A stretch of DNA of 16,979 nt, taken from an uncultured Prevotella sp. (GTDB lineage Bacteria > Bacteroidota > Bacteroidia > Bacteroidales > Bacteroidaceae). Shown here one piece after another: positions 1 to 6,620 of this stretch. How positions within the stretch are numbered: the first letter of the stretch is position 1; every line of letters starts with the position of its first letter. A program made the position numbers and the translations under genes. The stretch lies in the NCBI GenBank assembly GCA_900543585.1, contig UQRP01000045.1, forward strand, positions 1 to 16,979. The letters are read 5' to 3'. Below the pieces are notes generated by a model. It did not search any database. It was not told where the DNA came from and saw only the letters and a list, made by a program, of their open reading frames with translations.

Positions 1-27
1 AGTAGGTAACCGCCTCCTTTTAAATGA

Positions 28-62
28 AGCCTCGAGAGTCATTAGATTCCCGAGGCTTTTTT
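28..62 (+). terminator. Intrinsic terminator of an upstream gene
   Basis: A 7-bp perfect stem (AGCCTCG at 28-34 pairs with CGAGGCT at 51-57) with a 16-nt loop is followed directly by a run of six T. This is a standard Rho-independent terminator. The gene it serves lies to the left, outside the window. Confidence 0.8.
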
Positions 63-65
63 ATA

Positions 66-175
66 TCATTATACACTATAACATTATCCATTATACATTA
101 TACGTGTGTAATATGTAATGGATAATGTGTATTGTGTAATGGTAATGTATAACGGATAATTTGTAATGTATAATA
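66..175. repeat. AT-rich spacer with long imperfect inverted repeat
   Basis: This spacer before the histidine kinase is almost entirely built from variants of TAATGGATAATG and its complement. The best-paired part is CATTATCCATTA (82-93) with TAATGGATAATG (116-127), a perfect 12-bp match, and weaker pairing continues outward. Further degenerate direct copies (GTAATGG, AACGGATAAT, GTAATGTATAAT) run to about 172. No coding potential is seen. A weak -7-like TAATTTG near 157-163 could drive the kinase, but it is one base short of consensus. Confidence 0.6.
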
Positions 176-219
176 AAGCCGTTTCCTCTGCGTTATCATT
201 ATGGTAACAGACAGAACAG

Positions 220-1377
220 ATGAAATGGACAGAGCAGATTAGAAAGGTAGAGCTTTTGCTGATGCTTGCAGCGGTGGTCTTCGTTGCTGGCTCGCTTATC
301 TTTACCCATTATTTCACCCTTGCCCTTCAGCGTGAGGAACATTCGCGTATGGAGGTGTGGGCCGAGGCCATGCGGTCCTTAAGCCAGGCCGATGAGAATA
401 CGAACCTCAGCTTAGTGCTCAAAGTCCTCAATGAAAACAACACCATTCCTGTCGTTGTCATGGACGGCAATGGCAATGCCCAGACTTACCGCAACCTCAC
501 CATGCGGTCGTGCAGCCGTGCCGACAGTCTGCGCTATGCCTCACGGCTGGGTCAGCGGCTGAAAGCCCAGGGACGTGCTATCAAGATAGCCTTAGCTCCT
601 AATGATTTTATCTATGTCTGCTACGATGATTCCATCCTTCTCAAACGATTAGTTTATTATCCCTGGCTGCAGTTGGGCGTGCTCTTGGTCTTTATCGCCA
701 TCCTCGTCTTTGCCTTGTTGGCTGCCAAACGAGCTGAGCAGAACCGGGTGTGGGTGGGCCTGAGCAAGGAGACGGCTCACCAGCTCGGTACGCCTATCAG
801 CAGTTTGATGGCGTGGGTAGAGGTGCTGAAGAGCGAATATCCCGACGACAATCTTATCCCAGAGCTCGATAAGGATATTCAGCGTCTGCAACTCGTCAGC
901 GACCGTTTCTCGAAGATAGGCTCTACGCCAGAGTTGACCCCTACCGATATCGTGCCGCTTATCGAACGGGTAGCTGGGTATATGCAGCGGCGTGTGAGCC
1001 ACAGTGTCAATGTCCTTACCTCGTCGACGTCACCGCAGGCCATTGCCAACATCAATGCCAATCTCTTTGAGTGGGTAGTGGAGAATCTGTGTAAGAATGC
1101 TGTCGATGCCATGGGCGGCGGTCCCGGCACGTTGACGCTCCGGGTCTTCGATTTCCCCGATATGGTGGCCATAGAGGTCGCTGACACGGGTAAGGGTATC
1201 CGTAAGAAAGACCTGCGCAATGTCTTCAAGCCGGGCTTCACCACGAAGAAGCGTGGCTGGGGCTTGGGGCTGAGTCTGGCGAAGCGCATTGTGGAGGAAT
1301 ACCACAAAGGCCGTATCTGGGTCAAGAGCTCAGAAGTGGGGAAGGGGACGACCTTCCGCATTGAGCTGCGGAAATGA
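220..1377 (+). CDS. Membrane-bound sensor histidine kinase
   Basis: This 385-aa protein is predicted to autophosphorylate on His and pass the phosphate to a response regulator. A first membrane segment lies at about residues 11-34 and a second at 151-169, so residues 35-150 form an external or periplasmic sensing region. The kinase core follows: the HisKA phosphoacceptor is H187 in the segment KETAHQLGTPISSL, the N box is at 289-298 (NLCKNAVDAM), G1 is DTGKGI at 322-327, and the F/G2 region FKPGFTTKKRGWGLGLSL is at 336-353. There is no HAMP or PAS domain that I can recognise. No receiver-domain gene is adjacent, so it is an orphan within this window. What it senses cannot be read from the sequence. 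Start choice: first ATG after the AT-rich spacer, leading straight into the hydrophobic segment. Confidence 0.9.
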   Translation: MKWTEQIRKVELLLMLAAVVFVAGSLIFTHYFTLALQREEHSRMEVWAEAMRSLSQADENTNLSLVLKVLNENNTIPVVVMDGNGNAQTYRNLTMRSCSRADSLRYASRLGQRLKAQGRAIKIALAPNDFIYVCYDDSILLKRLVYYPWLQLGVLLVFIAILVFALLAAKRAEQNRVWVGLSKETAHQLGTPISSLMAWVEVLKSEYPDDNLIPELDKDIQRLQLVSDRFSKIGSTPELTPTDIVPLIERVAGYMQRRVSHSVNVLTSSTSPQAIANINANLFEWVVENLCKNAVDAMGGGPGTLTLRVFDFPDMVAIEVADTGKGIRKKDLRNVFKPGFTTKKRGWGLGLSLAKRIVEEYHKGRIWVKSSEVGKGTTFRIELRK

Positions 1378-1471
1378 CGGTGAGAGCGGGGAGGAGCGTC
1401 ATTATTGTCCGAACTTTTGTTAATATCGAAAAAATGGTGAAGAAAAATGCGTCTATTGGAGAAAAAAGCAG

Positions 1472-1479
1472 TAACTTTG
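1472..1479 (+). promoter_or_regulatory. -7 promoter element before yceD
   Basis: TAACTTTG matches the Bacteroidota -7 consensus TAnnTTTG exactly and lies 17 bases before the ATG at 1497. No convincing -33 TTTG stands at the expected 19-21 bp spacing, so the call rests on the -7 box and its position. Confidence 0.5.
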
Positions 1480-1496
1480 CACTCCAAAGTGTAGAT

Positions 1497-2024
1497 ATGT
1501 CTAAGTTAGAGCAGTTTAAGATTGATTTGCAGGCATTGAAAGAGGGTGTCACCGACATCCACTTCGACATCGACGACAGTTTCTTCGAGGCTGTTGCCGG
1601 TGATGGCGTTCAGCACGGCAACCTTGTCTGTGATGTCACCATTGACCGCAATGCCGATGTCTTTGACTTGGACTTCCACACCGAAGGCTCCGTCACTGTT
1701 CAGTGTGAACGTTGCTTGGACGATATGGACCAACCTATCGCCAGCGACTACCACCTTGTGGCGCAGTTCGGAGATGACTACTCAGAGGACGATGATCTCA
1801 TCACGGTGCCTGAGAACGAAGGAATACTCGACACCGCATGGTTCATCTATCAGTTTATAGAGCTCGCAATCCCACTCAGGCATGTGCATGCACCTGGAAA
1901 ATGCAACCCTGCCATGATGAAGATCTTAGAAGAACATTCGGCCGCCCGAAGCGGTGATGGCGATGGTGAGACTCCTGTAGACTCCCGATGGGCAGCGCTC
2001 GCACAATTAAAAAACAAAAAATAA
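1497..2024 (+). CDS. yceD: DUF177 (YceD-type) protein
   Basis: This 175-aa protein is of the DUF177/YceD family, found beside rpmF in most bacteria and linked in plants and E. coli to 23S rRNA accumulation; its biochemical role is unsettled. Family marks seen here are the CERCL cysteine pair (C70, C73), a later HAPGKCNPAM segment (C136) and the C-terminal signature DSRWAALAQLKN (162-173). The middle is strongly acidic. The frame is open back to 1374, but that start would put the -7 box inside the gene and add 41 residues unlike the family, while MSKLEQFKIDLQ is a normal family N-terminus. rpmF follows after 16 bases, so the two are likely cotranscribed. Confidence 0.85.
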   Translation: MSKLEQFKIDLQALKEGVTDIHFDIDDSFFEAVAGDGVQHGNLVCDVTIDRNADVFDLDFHTEGSVTVQCERCLDDMDQPIASDYHLVAQFGDDYSEDDDLITVPENEGILDTAWFIYQFIELAIPLRHVHAPGKCNPAMMKILEEHSAARSGDGDGETPVDSRWAALAQLKNKK

Positions 2025-2040
2025 AAACATTTAAAGCATT

Positions 2041-2226
2041 ATGGCACATCCTAAAAGAAGACAGTCAAAGACTCGTACACTCAAGCGTAGAACTCATGAC
2101 GGAGCAGTAGCCCCCACACTGGCAGTATGCCCTAACTGTGGTGCTTACTATGTTTACCACACTGTATGCCCCACTTGCGGCTACTATCGTGGTAAGGTTG
2201 CTATCGTCAAAGAGGCCGCTGAATAA
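2041..2226 (+). CDS. rpmF: 50S ribosomal protein L32
   Basis: This 61-aa protein is a component of the large ribosomal subunit. The N-terminus is the usual basic MAHPKRRQSKTRT stretch, and a zinc ribbon is intact with two CxxC pairs (CPNC and CPTC). This is the zinc-binding C+ form of L32, so no sign of the zinc-independent paralogue is seen here. It stands between yceD and fabH, the common arrangement that ties ribosome synthesis to fatty-acid synthesis. Its stop codon overlaps the fabH start by one base (TAATG), which suggests coupled translation. Confidence 0.97.
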   Translation: MAHPKRRQSKTRTLKRRTHDGAVAPTLAVCPNCGAYYVYHTVCPTCGYYRGKVAIVKEAAE

Positions 2227-3245
2227 TGGCTAAGATCAACGCAGTAATCACCGGCGTTGGCGGTTACGTGCCCGACTACATTCTCACCAATGATGAGCTG
2301 TCGCGCATGGTGGACACCAGCGACGAGTGGATTCGTACGCGTGTAGGCATCAAAGAGCGTCGTATCCTCACCGAGGAGGGTCTCGGCGCCAGCTATATGG
2401 CCCGCAAGGCCTGCAAGCAGCTCATCGCCAAGACAGGTGTGGACCCCGACAGCATTGAGGCCCTCATCGTCTCCACGACGACACCGGACTATCCTTTCCC
2501 CTCCACGGCAAGTATCGTCGTGGGCAAGTTAGGACTGAAGAATGCTTTTGCCTTCGACATGTCCTGCGCCTGCTGCGGTTTCATCTATGCCCTTGACATG
2601 GCTTCGTCGATGATACAGTCGGGACGCTACAAGCGCGTCATCGTCTGCTCGGCAGAGAAGATGTCATCGGTCGTAGACTGGACAGACCGTCAGACCTGCG
2701 TGCTCTTTGGTGATGGTGCCGGCGCCGTGATGGTCGAGGCTACCGAGGAAGAGGGCATGGGCCTTCAGGACTCGCTGCTCCTCACCGATGGCAAGGGTCT
2801 GCCCTTCCTTCACATGAAGGCTGGCGGCAGTGTCTGCCCACCGTCGCATTTCACTATCGACAACCGTCTGCACTACGTCTATCAGGAGGGTCGCACCGTG
2901 TTCCGCCACGCCGTGACCTATATGAGCGACGATGTGGCTACGGTCATGCAGCGCAACGGCCTGAGCAATGCCAACCTCAACTGGATCGTTCCTCACGAGG
3001 CTAACCTCCGCATCATCGATGCTGTGGCTAAGCGTGCCGACCTGCCTTTGGACAAGGTCGTCATCAATATCGAGCATTACGGAAACACCAGTTCTGCTAC
3101 GATTCCTTTAGCTCTCTGGGACAACGAGTCGAAGTTCAAGAAGGGTGACAATATGATATTTACCGCTTTCGGTGCCGGTTTCGTCCATGGTGCCATTTAC
3201 TTCAAATGGGGCTACGACGGCGATAAGGTTGCCGGAGCAAAGTAA
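2226..3245 (+). CDS. fabH: Beta-ketoacyl-ACP synthase III
   Basis: This 339-aa enzyme catalyses the first condensation of type II fatty-acid synthesis, joining acetyl-CoA (or a branched primer) to malonyl-ACP in the cytoplasm. The Cys-His-Asn triad is visible: C116 in DMSCACCGF, H257 in VPHEAN and N287 in HYGNTS. The C-terminal glycine-rich loop FGAGFVHGA (314-322) is also present. The active-site Cys is flanked by two more (C114, C117), where E. coli FabH has Ala. In Bacteroidota, FabH homologues often use branched-chain primers, but substrate preference cannot be read here. It starts on the last base of rpmF and is probably in the same transcript. Confidence 0.95.
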   Translation: MAKINAVITGVGGYVPDYILTNDELSRMVDTSDEWIRTRVGIKERRILTEEGLGASYMARKACKQLIAKTGVDPDSIEALIVSTTTPDYPFPSTASIVVGKLGLKNAFAFDMSCACCGFIYALDMASSMIQSGRYKRVIVCSAEKMSSVVDWTDRQTCVLFGDGAGAVMVEATEEEGMGLQDSLLLTDGKGLPFLHMKAGGSVCPPSHFTIDNRLHYVYQEGRTVFRHAVTYMSDDVATVMQRNGLSNANLNWIVPHEANLRIIDAVAKRADLPLDKVVINIEHYGNTSSATIPLALWDNESKFKKGDNMIFTAFGAGFVHGAIYFKWGYDGDKVAGAK

Positions 3246-3263
3246 TATATTTTGGTGATAGTA

Positions 3264-3285
3264 GGTAGGTGTTAGGTGTTAATGG
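3264..3285 (+). repeat. GGTGTTAGG intergenic repeat, copy 1 (after fabH)
   Basis: GGTAGGTGTTAGGTGTTAATGG-type sequence starting 18 bases past the fabH stop. It shares the GGTGTTAGG core with 4322-4330 and 15289-15368, and the longer GGTGTTAATGG end with 6261-6271. Confidence 0.6.
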
Positions 3286-3340
3286 ATAACAGTGATAAGC
3301 ATATCATTCACGCCATTATTGCCTAACACTTGCTGTTTTT
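3264..3340 (+). terminator. Nested hairpin with T-tract between fabH and era
   Basis: The outer arm GTGTTAGG...TAATGG (3269-3285) pairs with CCATTATTGCCTAACAC (3313-3329); 14 pairs are Watson-Crick, two are G-T and one mismatches. Inside, TGATA (3293-3297) pairs with TATCA (3302-3306). A TTTTT run (3336-3340) follows the stem closely, so it can act as a terminator for the yceD-rpmF-fabH transcript. The left arm is one copy of the GGTGTTAGGTGTTAATGG repeat family seen elsewhere in the window. Confidence 0.55.
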
Positions 3341-3361
3341 ATACCCCTAATCATTTTAACC

Positions 3362-4321
3362 ATGCAGCACAAAGCAGGATTTGTAAACATCGTCGGAAAC
3401 CCCAATGTCGGTAAGTCGACATTGATGAACCGCCTTGTCGGAGAGCGCATCAGTATCGCCACGTTCAAGGCGCAGACGACACGTCACCGTATCATGGGTA
3501 TCGTCAACACCGACGATGCACAGATAGTCTTTTCTGACACTCCCGGCGTCTTGAAACCCAACTACAAGATGCAGGAGTATATGTTACAGTTCTCCGAGTC
3601 GGCCCTTGCCGACGCCGACATCCTGCTCTATGTCACCGATGTCGTTGAGAACCCGGAGAAGAACATGGACTTCCTCGAAAAGGTTCAGAAGATGACCATC
3701 CCTGTCATTGTGCTCATCAATAAGATTGACGAGCTCGACAAGGTGGCCAAGGACGCCAAGGCTCCCAAGGCTGGCAAGGTCTCCCAGGACGGCCAGGCTC
3801 CTGCTGGTGACCCCAACGCGCTCCTCTCTGCTATCGTGGAGAAATGGCACGCGCTGCTTCCTAAGGCAGAGATACTGCCCATCTCGGCTTCCAACAACTT
3901 TGGTGTCGACATGCTCATGCACCGCATCAAGGAGCTCCTGCCCGAGAGTCCTGCCTATTTCGATAAAGACCAGCTCACCGATAAACCGGCGCGCTTCTTC
4001 GTCTCGGAGATTATCCGTGAGAAGATACTGCGCTATTACGATAAGGAGATTCCTTACTCCGTCGAGGTCGTCGTAGAGCGCTTCAAAGAGGATGACCACC
4101 ACATCCATATCAATGCCGTCATCTACGTGGAGCGCGACTCCCAGAAGGGCATCATCATCGGGCATCAGGGACAGGCGCTAAAAAAGGTCTCTTCGGAGGC
4201 TCGCAAGAGCTTGGAGAAGTTCTTCGACAAGTCCATCTACCTCGACATCTTCGTCAAGGTGGACAAAGACTGGCGCAACTCTGAGAAAGAGCTCGACAAC
4301 TTCGGGTATAATCCTGAATAA
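3362..4321 (+). CDS. era: GTPase Era
   Basis: This 319-aa GTPase binds the 3' end of 16S rRNA and assists 30S subunit maturation. The G domain shows G1 GNPNVGKS (12-19), G3 DTPG (59-62) and G4 NKID (120-123). The C-terminal KH RNA-binding domain includes GHQG at 267-270 and spans roughly 210-300. The protein is longer than the roughly 300 residues usual for Era. The extra length comes from a Lys/Ala/Gln-rich insert right after NKID (127-147), encoded by a 9-bp tandem repeat listed separately. All GTP-binding motifs are intact, so I expect function. The 116-bp gap from fabH holds a terminator-like hairpin, so era probably has its own promoter, not recognised here. Confidence 0.96.
   Translation: MQHKAGFVNIVGNPNVGKSTLMNRLVGERISIATFKAQTTRHRIMGIVNTDDAQIVFSDTPGVLKPNYKMQEYMLQFSESALADADILLYVTDVVENPEKNMDFLEKVQKMTIPVIVLINKIDELDKVAKDAKAPKAGKVSQDGQAPAGDPNALLSAIVEKWHALLPKAEILPISASNNFGVDMLMHRIKELLPESPAYFDKDQLTDKPARFFVSEIIREKILRYYDKEIPYSVEVVVERFKEDDHHIHINAVIYVERDSQKGIIIGHQGQALKKVSSEARKSLEKFFDKSIYLDIFVKVDKDWRNSEKELDNFGYNPE
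3739..3801 (+). repeat. Seven 9-bp tandem units inside era
   Basis: Seven consecutive 9-mers begin CAAGG or CCAGG: CAAGGTGGC, CAAGGACGC, CAAGGCTCC, CAAGGCTGG, CAAGGTCTC, CCAGGACGG, CCAGGCTCC. They are in frame and encode the tripeptides KVA, KDA, KAP, KAG, KVS, QDG, QAP at residues 127-147, directly after the NKID guanine-specificity motif. The unit boundary precedes the codon boundary by one base. Confidence 0.85.
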
Positions 4322-4330
4322 GGTGTTAGG
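4322..4330 (+). repeat. GGTGTTAGG intergenic repeat, copy 2 (after era)
   Basis: GGTGTTAGG begins on the base after the era TAA stop. Only the core is present. The rest of the 106-bp era-der gap holds nothing I can identify firmly; TAAACTTC near 4401 only loosely resembles a -7 box. Confidence 0.45.
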
Positions 4331-4427
4331 TACCCCACTTACCAATTCCCTTGACCGTTATGGCAAGGCGCACTCTCTAAGACATAGAGGGCCGAAGAAT
4401 GTTAAACTTCAGTAATCAAACAACAGA

Positions 4428-5741
4428 ATGGCAAGTTTAGTAGCTATTGTAGGACGCCCCAACGTGGGCAAGTCCACCCTTTTCAACCGGTTGACGCAGA
4501 CGCGTCATGCCATCGTCAGCGATGTCGCCGGTACCACCCGTGACCGTCAGTACGGCAAATGTTCTTGGAACAACCGCGAGTTCTCCGTCGTCGATACCGG
4601 CGGCTGGGTCGTCAAATCCGATGATATCTTTGAGGATGCTATCCGCAAGCAGGTGATGACAGCTTCCGACGAGGCTGACCTTGTGCTCTTCCTCGTCGAT
4701 GTGGAGACAGGCGTCACCGACTGGGACGAGGATGTGGCGAAGATTCTGCGCCGTGCCAAGGTTCCCGTTATCCTGGTGGCCAATAAAGTCGACAACAGCG
4801 GCATGGAGTACACCGCCGCAGAGTTTTACAAACTCGGCCTTGGTGACCCGCAGTGTATCAGTGCTGCCACAGGCGGCGGCACCGGCGACCTCCTGGACCT
4901 CATCATCGAGAAGCTCCCTGACAATGGTAAGGAAGATTTCGACGACGACCTCCCGCGCTTTGCCGTCGTAGGACGCCCTAACGCCGGCAAGTCGAGTATT
5001 GTCAATGCCTTCCTCGGTGAGGACCGTAACATCGTCACCGAGATAGCCGGTACGACACGTGACAGCATCTATACCCGTTTCAATAAGTTTGGCTTCGACT
5101 TTTACCTTGTCGACACCGCCGGTATCCGCCGTAAGAACAAGGTGTCGGAAGATTTGGAGTTCTACAGCGTCATGCGCTCCATCCGTGCTATCGAGAACAG
5201 CGACGTCTGCATCCTGATGATCGACGCCACACGCGGTATCGAGGCACAGGATATGAATATCTTCCAGCTCATACAGAAGAATAAGAAGAGCCTTGTCGTC
5301 GTTGTCAACAAATGGGACCTGGTGGAGGACAAGAGTCAAAAAGCCATCGACTTCTTCAAGAACGCCATCCACAACCGCATGGCGCCGTTCACCGACTTCC
5401 CTATCATCTTTGCTTCTGCGCTCACCAAGCAGCGCATCTTTAAAGTCTTGGAGACGGCCGTGGAGGTCTATAAGAACCGGAAGACTCACGTGGGCACCAC
5501 CAAGCTCAACGAGGTCATGCTGCCTATCATCGAGCAGACACCGCCGCCTTCCACCAAGGGCAAGTTCATCAAGATAAAATACTGTTCGCAGCTTCCTAAC
5601 ACGCAGATACCGTCGTTTGTCTTCTACGCCAACCTGCCGCAGTATATCAAGGAGCCGTACCGTCGTTTCCTTGAGAACAAGATACGTGAGAACTGGCCGA
5701 TGCACGGATGTCCTATCAACGTCTTCATCCGTCAGAAGTAA
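4428..5741 (+). CDS. der: Ribosome biogenesis GTPase Der (EngA)
   Basis: This 437-aa tandem GTPase is needed for late 50S subunit assembly. The first G domain has GRPNVGKS (9-16), DTGG (56-59) and NKVD (119-122). The second has GRPNAGKS (182-189), DTAG (229-232) and NKWD (294-297). A C-terminal KH-like domain occupies about 350-437. Length and motif order are standard for the family. It lies 106 bp after era; the pair places two ribosome-assembly GTPases next to rpmF and yceD. No obvious defect is seen. The next gene is separated by a hairpin without a plus-strand T-tract. Confidence 0.97.
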   Translation: MASLVAIVGRPNVGKSTLFNRLTQTRHAIVSDVAGTTRDRQYGKCSWNNREFSVVDTGGWVVKSDDIFEDAIRKQVMTASDEADLVLFLVDVETGVTDWDEDVAKILRRAKVPVILVANKVDNSGMEYTAAEFYKLGLGDPQCISAATGGGTGDLLDLIIEKLPDNGKEDFDDDLPRFAVVGRPNAGKSSIVNAFLGEDRNIVTEIAGTTRDSIYTRFNKFGFDFYLVDTAGIRRKNKVSEDLEFYSVMRSIRAIENSDVCILMIDATRGIEAQDMNIFQLIQKNKKSLVVVVNKWDLVEDKSQKAIDFFKNAIHNRMAPFTDFPIIFASALTKQRIFKVLETAVEVYKNRKTHVGTTKLNEVMLPIIEQTPPPSTKGKFIKIKYCSQLPNTQIPSFVFYANLPQYIKEPYRRFLENKIRENWPMHGCPINVFIRQK

Positions 5742-5767
5742 TCGAATTTATCCGTTAAAAATAAAAG

Positions 5768-5807
5768 TCTGCCTTGCTCCGCCGTCGATATGTCGGGGCA
5801 AGGCAGA
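5768..5807. other. Perfect 10-bp inverted repeat before the lipoprotein gene
   Basis: TCTGCCTTGC (5768-5777) pairs perfectly with GCAAGGCAGA (5798-5807) around a 20-nt loop. The right side lacks a T-tract, but the left side is A-rich (5755-5766). The structure is therefore terminator-like only for leftward transcription. It sits 15 bases before the lipoprotein ATG at 5823 and so would also be in that gene's 5' leader if transcription comes from der. Confidence 0.6.
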
Positions 5808-5822
5808 AACATCGTTATAGCC

Positions 5823-6227
5823 ATGAAGCGGAAAATAACATTTCTCTCTTTTGTCGTCGCTATCCTCTTGTCGGGCTGTTCTGGCAAGTCGTCCGGACCT
5901 ACGGCTGCCGAGCTGGCGGGCCAGGCTGCCAAGGTCTATTACGAGCAGTTGTTGAAGGGCGACTACGGTAGTTTTGTCGACGGGCGTTATCAGCCTCACG
6001 ACATGCCGGAAGGCTATCGCCAGCAGCTCATCACCAACGCCAAGATGTTTGTCGGCCAGCAGAAAGATGCCCACAAAGGTATCAAGGGCGTGGAGCTGAC
6101 AGACGCCAATGCCGACACCACGCGCCATGTCGCCAACGCCTTCCTCACGCTGACCTATGGCGACGGCGATAAGGAGACGATTGTCGTGCCCATGGTGGAG
6201 AGCGGCGGCACGTGGTTGATGAGATGA
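5823..6227 (+). CDS. Small lipoprotein, possibly NTF2-like (DUF4878-type)
   Basis: This 134-aa protein starts with a lipoprotein signal: basic MKRK, a hydrophobic stretch (5-16) and the lipobox LSGC with acceptor C19. It is therefore exported and lipid-anchored. The mature part begins with Ser/Gly-rich residues. A helix follows (AAKVYYEQLLKGDYGSFVDG), and the end alternates short strand-like segments (LTLTYGDGDKETIVVPMVE...GTWLM). This pattern recalls the small NTF2-like DUF4878 lipoproteins of Bacteroidales; that assignment is from memory and tentative. The frame is open from 5790, but that start would place the signal peptide internally and lies inside the hairpin. Function is unknown. Confidence 0.75.
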   Translation: MKRKITFLSFVVAILLSGCSGKSSGPTAAELAGQAAKVYYEQLLKGDYGSFVDGRYQPHDMPEGYRQQLITNAKMFVGQQKDAHKGIKGVELTDANADTTRHVANAFLTLTYGDGDKETIVVPMVESGGTWLMR

Positions 6228-6242
6228 GGTTGGGGGGACGCT

Positions 6243-6271
6243 GTTAGGTGTTAGTTGTTAGGTGTTAATGG
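6243..6271 (+). repeat. GGTGTTAGG intergenic repeat, copy 3 (after lipoprotein gene)
   Basis: Three head-to-tail variants (TGTTAGG, TGTTAGTTG, TTAGGTGTTAATGG) begin 16 bases after the lipoprotein stop. The right-hand end GGTGTTAATGG is identical to copy 1. On the other strand, the repeat supplies the stop codon of the truncated reading frame at 6265-6450. Confidence 0.55.
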
Positions 6272-6450
6272 CTTGTTAGTAGGGACGGTCTGTGTTTTCC
6301 CCCAAAAATACCTGGTCCGAGCCAGTCATAATCATTGTTACTGGCAAGAAGTTCTTCTTTGCCAGTAATAACCTTATTTACTACAGACTGGTCACAACCG
6401 TGAAAGCCAAGAACGAGGCTTGGCCTTGTAGAATATAGTGTTTCATTCAT
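6265..6450 (-). pseudogene. Truncated gene, remnant of a 'GFHGCD...NDYDWLGPGI' family protein
   Basis: The 61-residue frame reads MNETLYSTRPSLVLGFHGCD and later NNDYDWLGPGI, then degenerates (FGGKHRPSLLTSH) and stops inside the GGTGTTAGG repeat. From memory, intact bacterial proteins with LGFHGCD and YDWLGxGI continue with a YFWE-like motif and are well over 100 residues; I recall them as uncharacterised and cannot name a function. Here an alternative frame at 6285-6299 still reads E-N-T-D-R, as if an indel near the GGGGG run (about 6299-6303, minus strand) shifted the frame. The rest is missing. The ATG overlaps the preceding small gene's stop by 4 bp (ATGA), so the two were an operon. Whether the shortened peptide is made is unknown. 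Confidence 0.6.
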
Positions 6451-6593
6451 TTATACATTGGGGCTAAATGTCCATTCTTGTCAAAGATTCCTGCATCCTG
6501 CATGAATTTGATTGCCTTATCTTTGGAAGAGAGGATTTCCTTAATAGCTGCCTCAAATTTTTTGTGTCTTTTTTCTTGTTCTGTAGATGACAT
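6447..6593 (-). CDS. 48-aa small protein, likely partner of the truncated gene
   Basis: This open frame was found by reading the minus strand by eye. It encodes 48 residues: a charged helical N-terminus (MSSTEQEKRHKKFEAAIKEI), then LSSKDKAIKFMQDAG and the ending IFDKNGHLAPMYK. The closing pattern AGI-x4-G-x-L-x-P-x-Y resembles small ORFs that I recall just upstream of LGFHGCD-type genes. It is supported by a strong Shine-Dalgarno (AGGAGGT, 6600-6606), a -7-like box (6621-6628) and a 4-bp overlap with the downstream frame. An antitoxin- or immunity-like role is only an inference from the tight small-gene/large-gene coupling. It appears intact even though its partner is broken. Confidence 0.65.
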   Translation of the reverse strand: MSSTEQEKRHKKFEAAIKEILSSKDKAIKFMQDAGIFDKNGHLAPMYK

Positions 6594-6599
6594 AGCGAC

Positions 6600-6606
6600 C
6601 TCCTAA
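6600..6606 (-). promoter_or_regulatory. Strong Shine-Dalgarno (AGGAGGT)
   Basis: Minus-strand AGGAGGT lies 6 bases upstream of the ATG at 6593. Most other genes in the window lack such a site, as is usual in Bacteroidota. It supports the small gene as real and fits a gene acquired from elsewhere. Confidence 0.7.
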
Positions 6607-6620
6607 TCTTTTATATGTTG

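Noticed and set aside
1374..1496. Longer YceD start at 1374
   Set aside because: It would overlap the kinase stop and include the -7 box; the MSKLEQFKI start fits the family.
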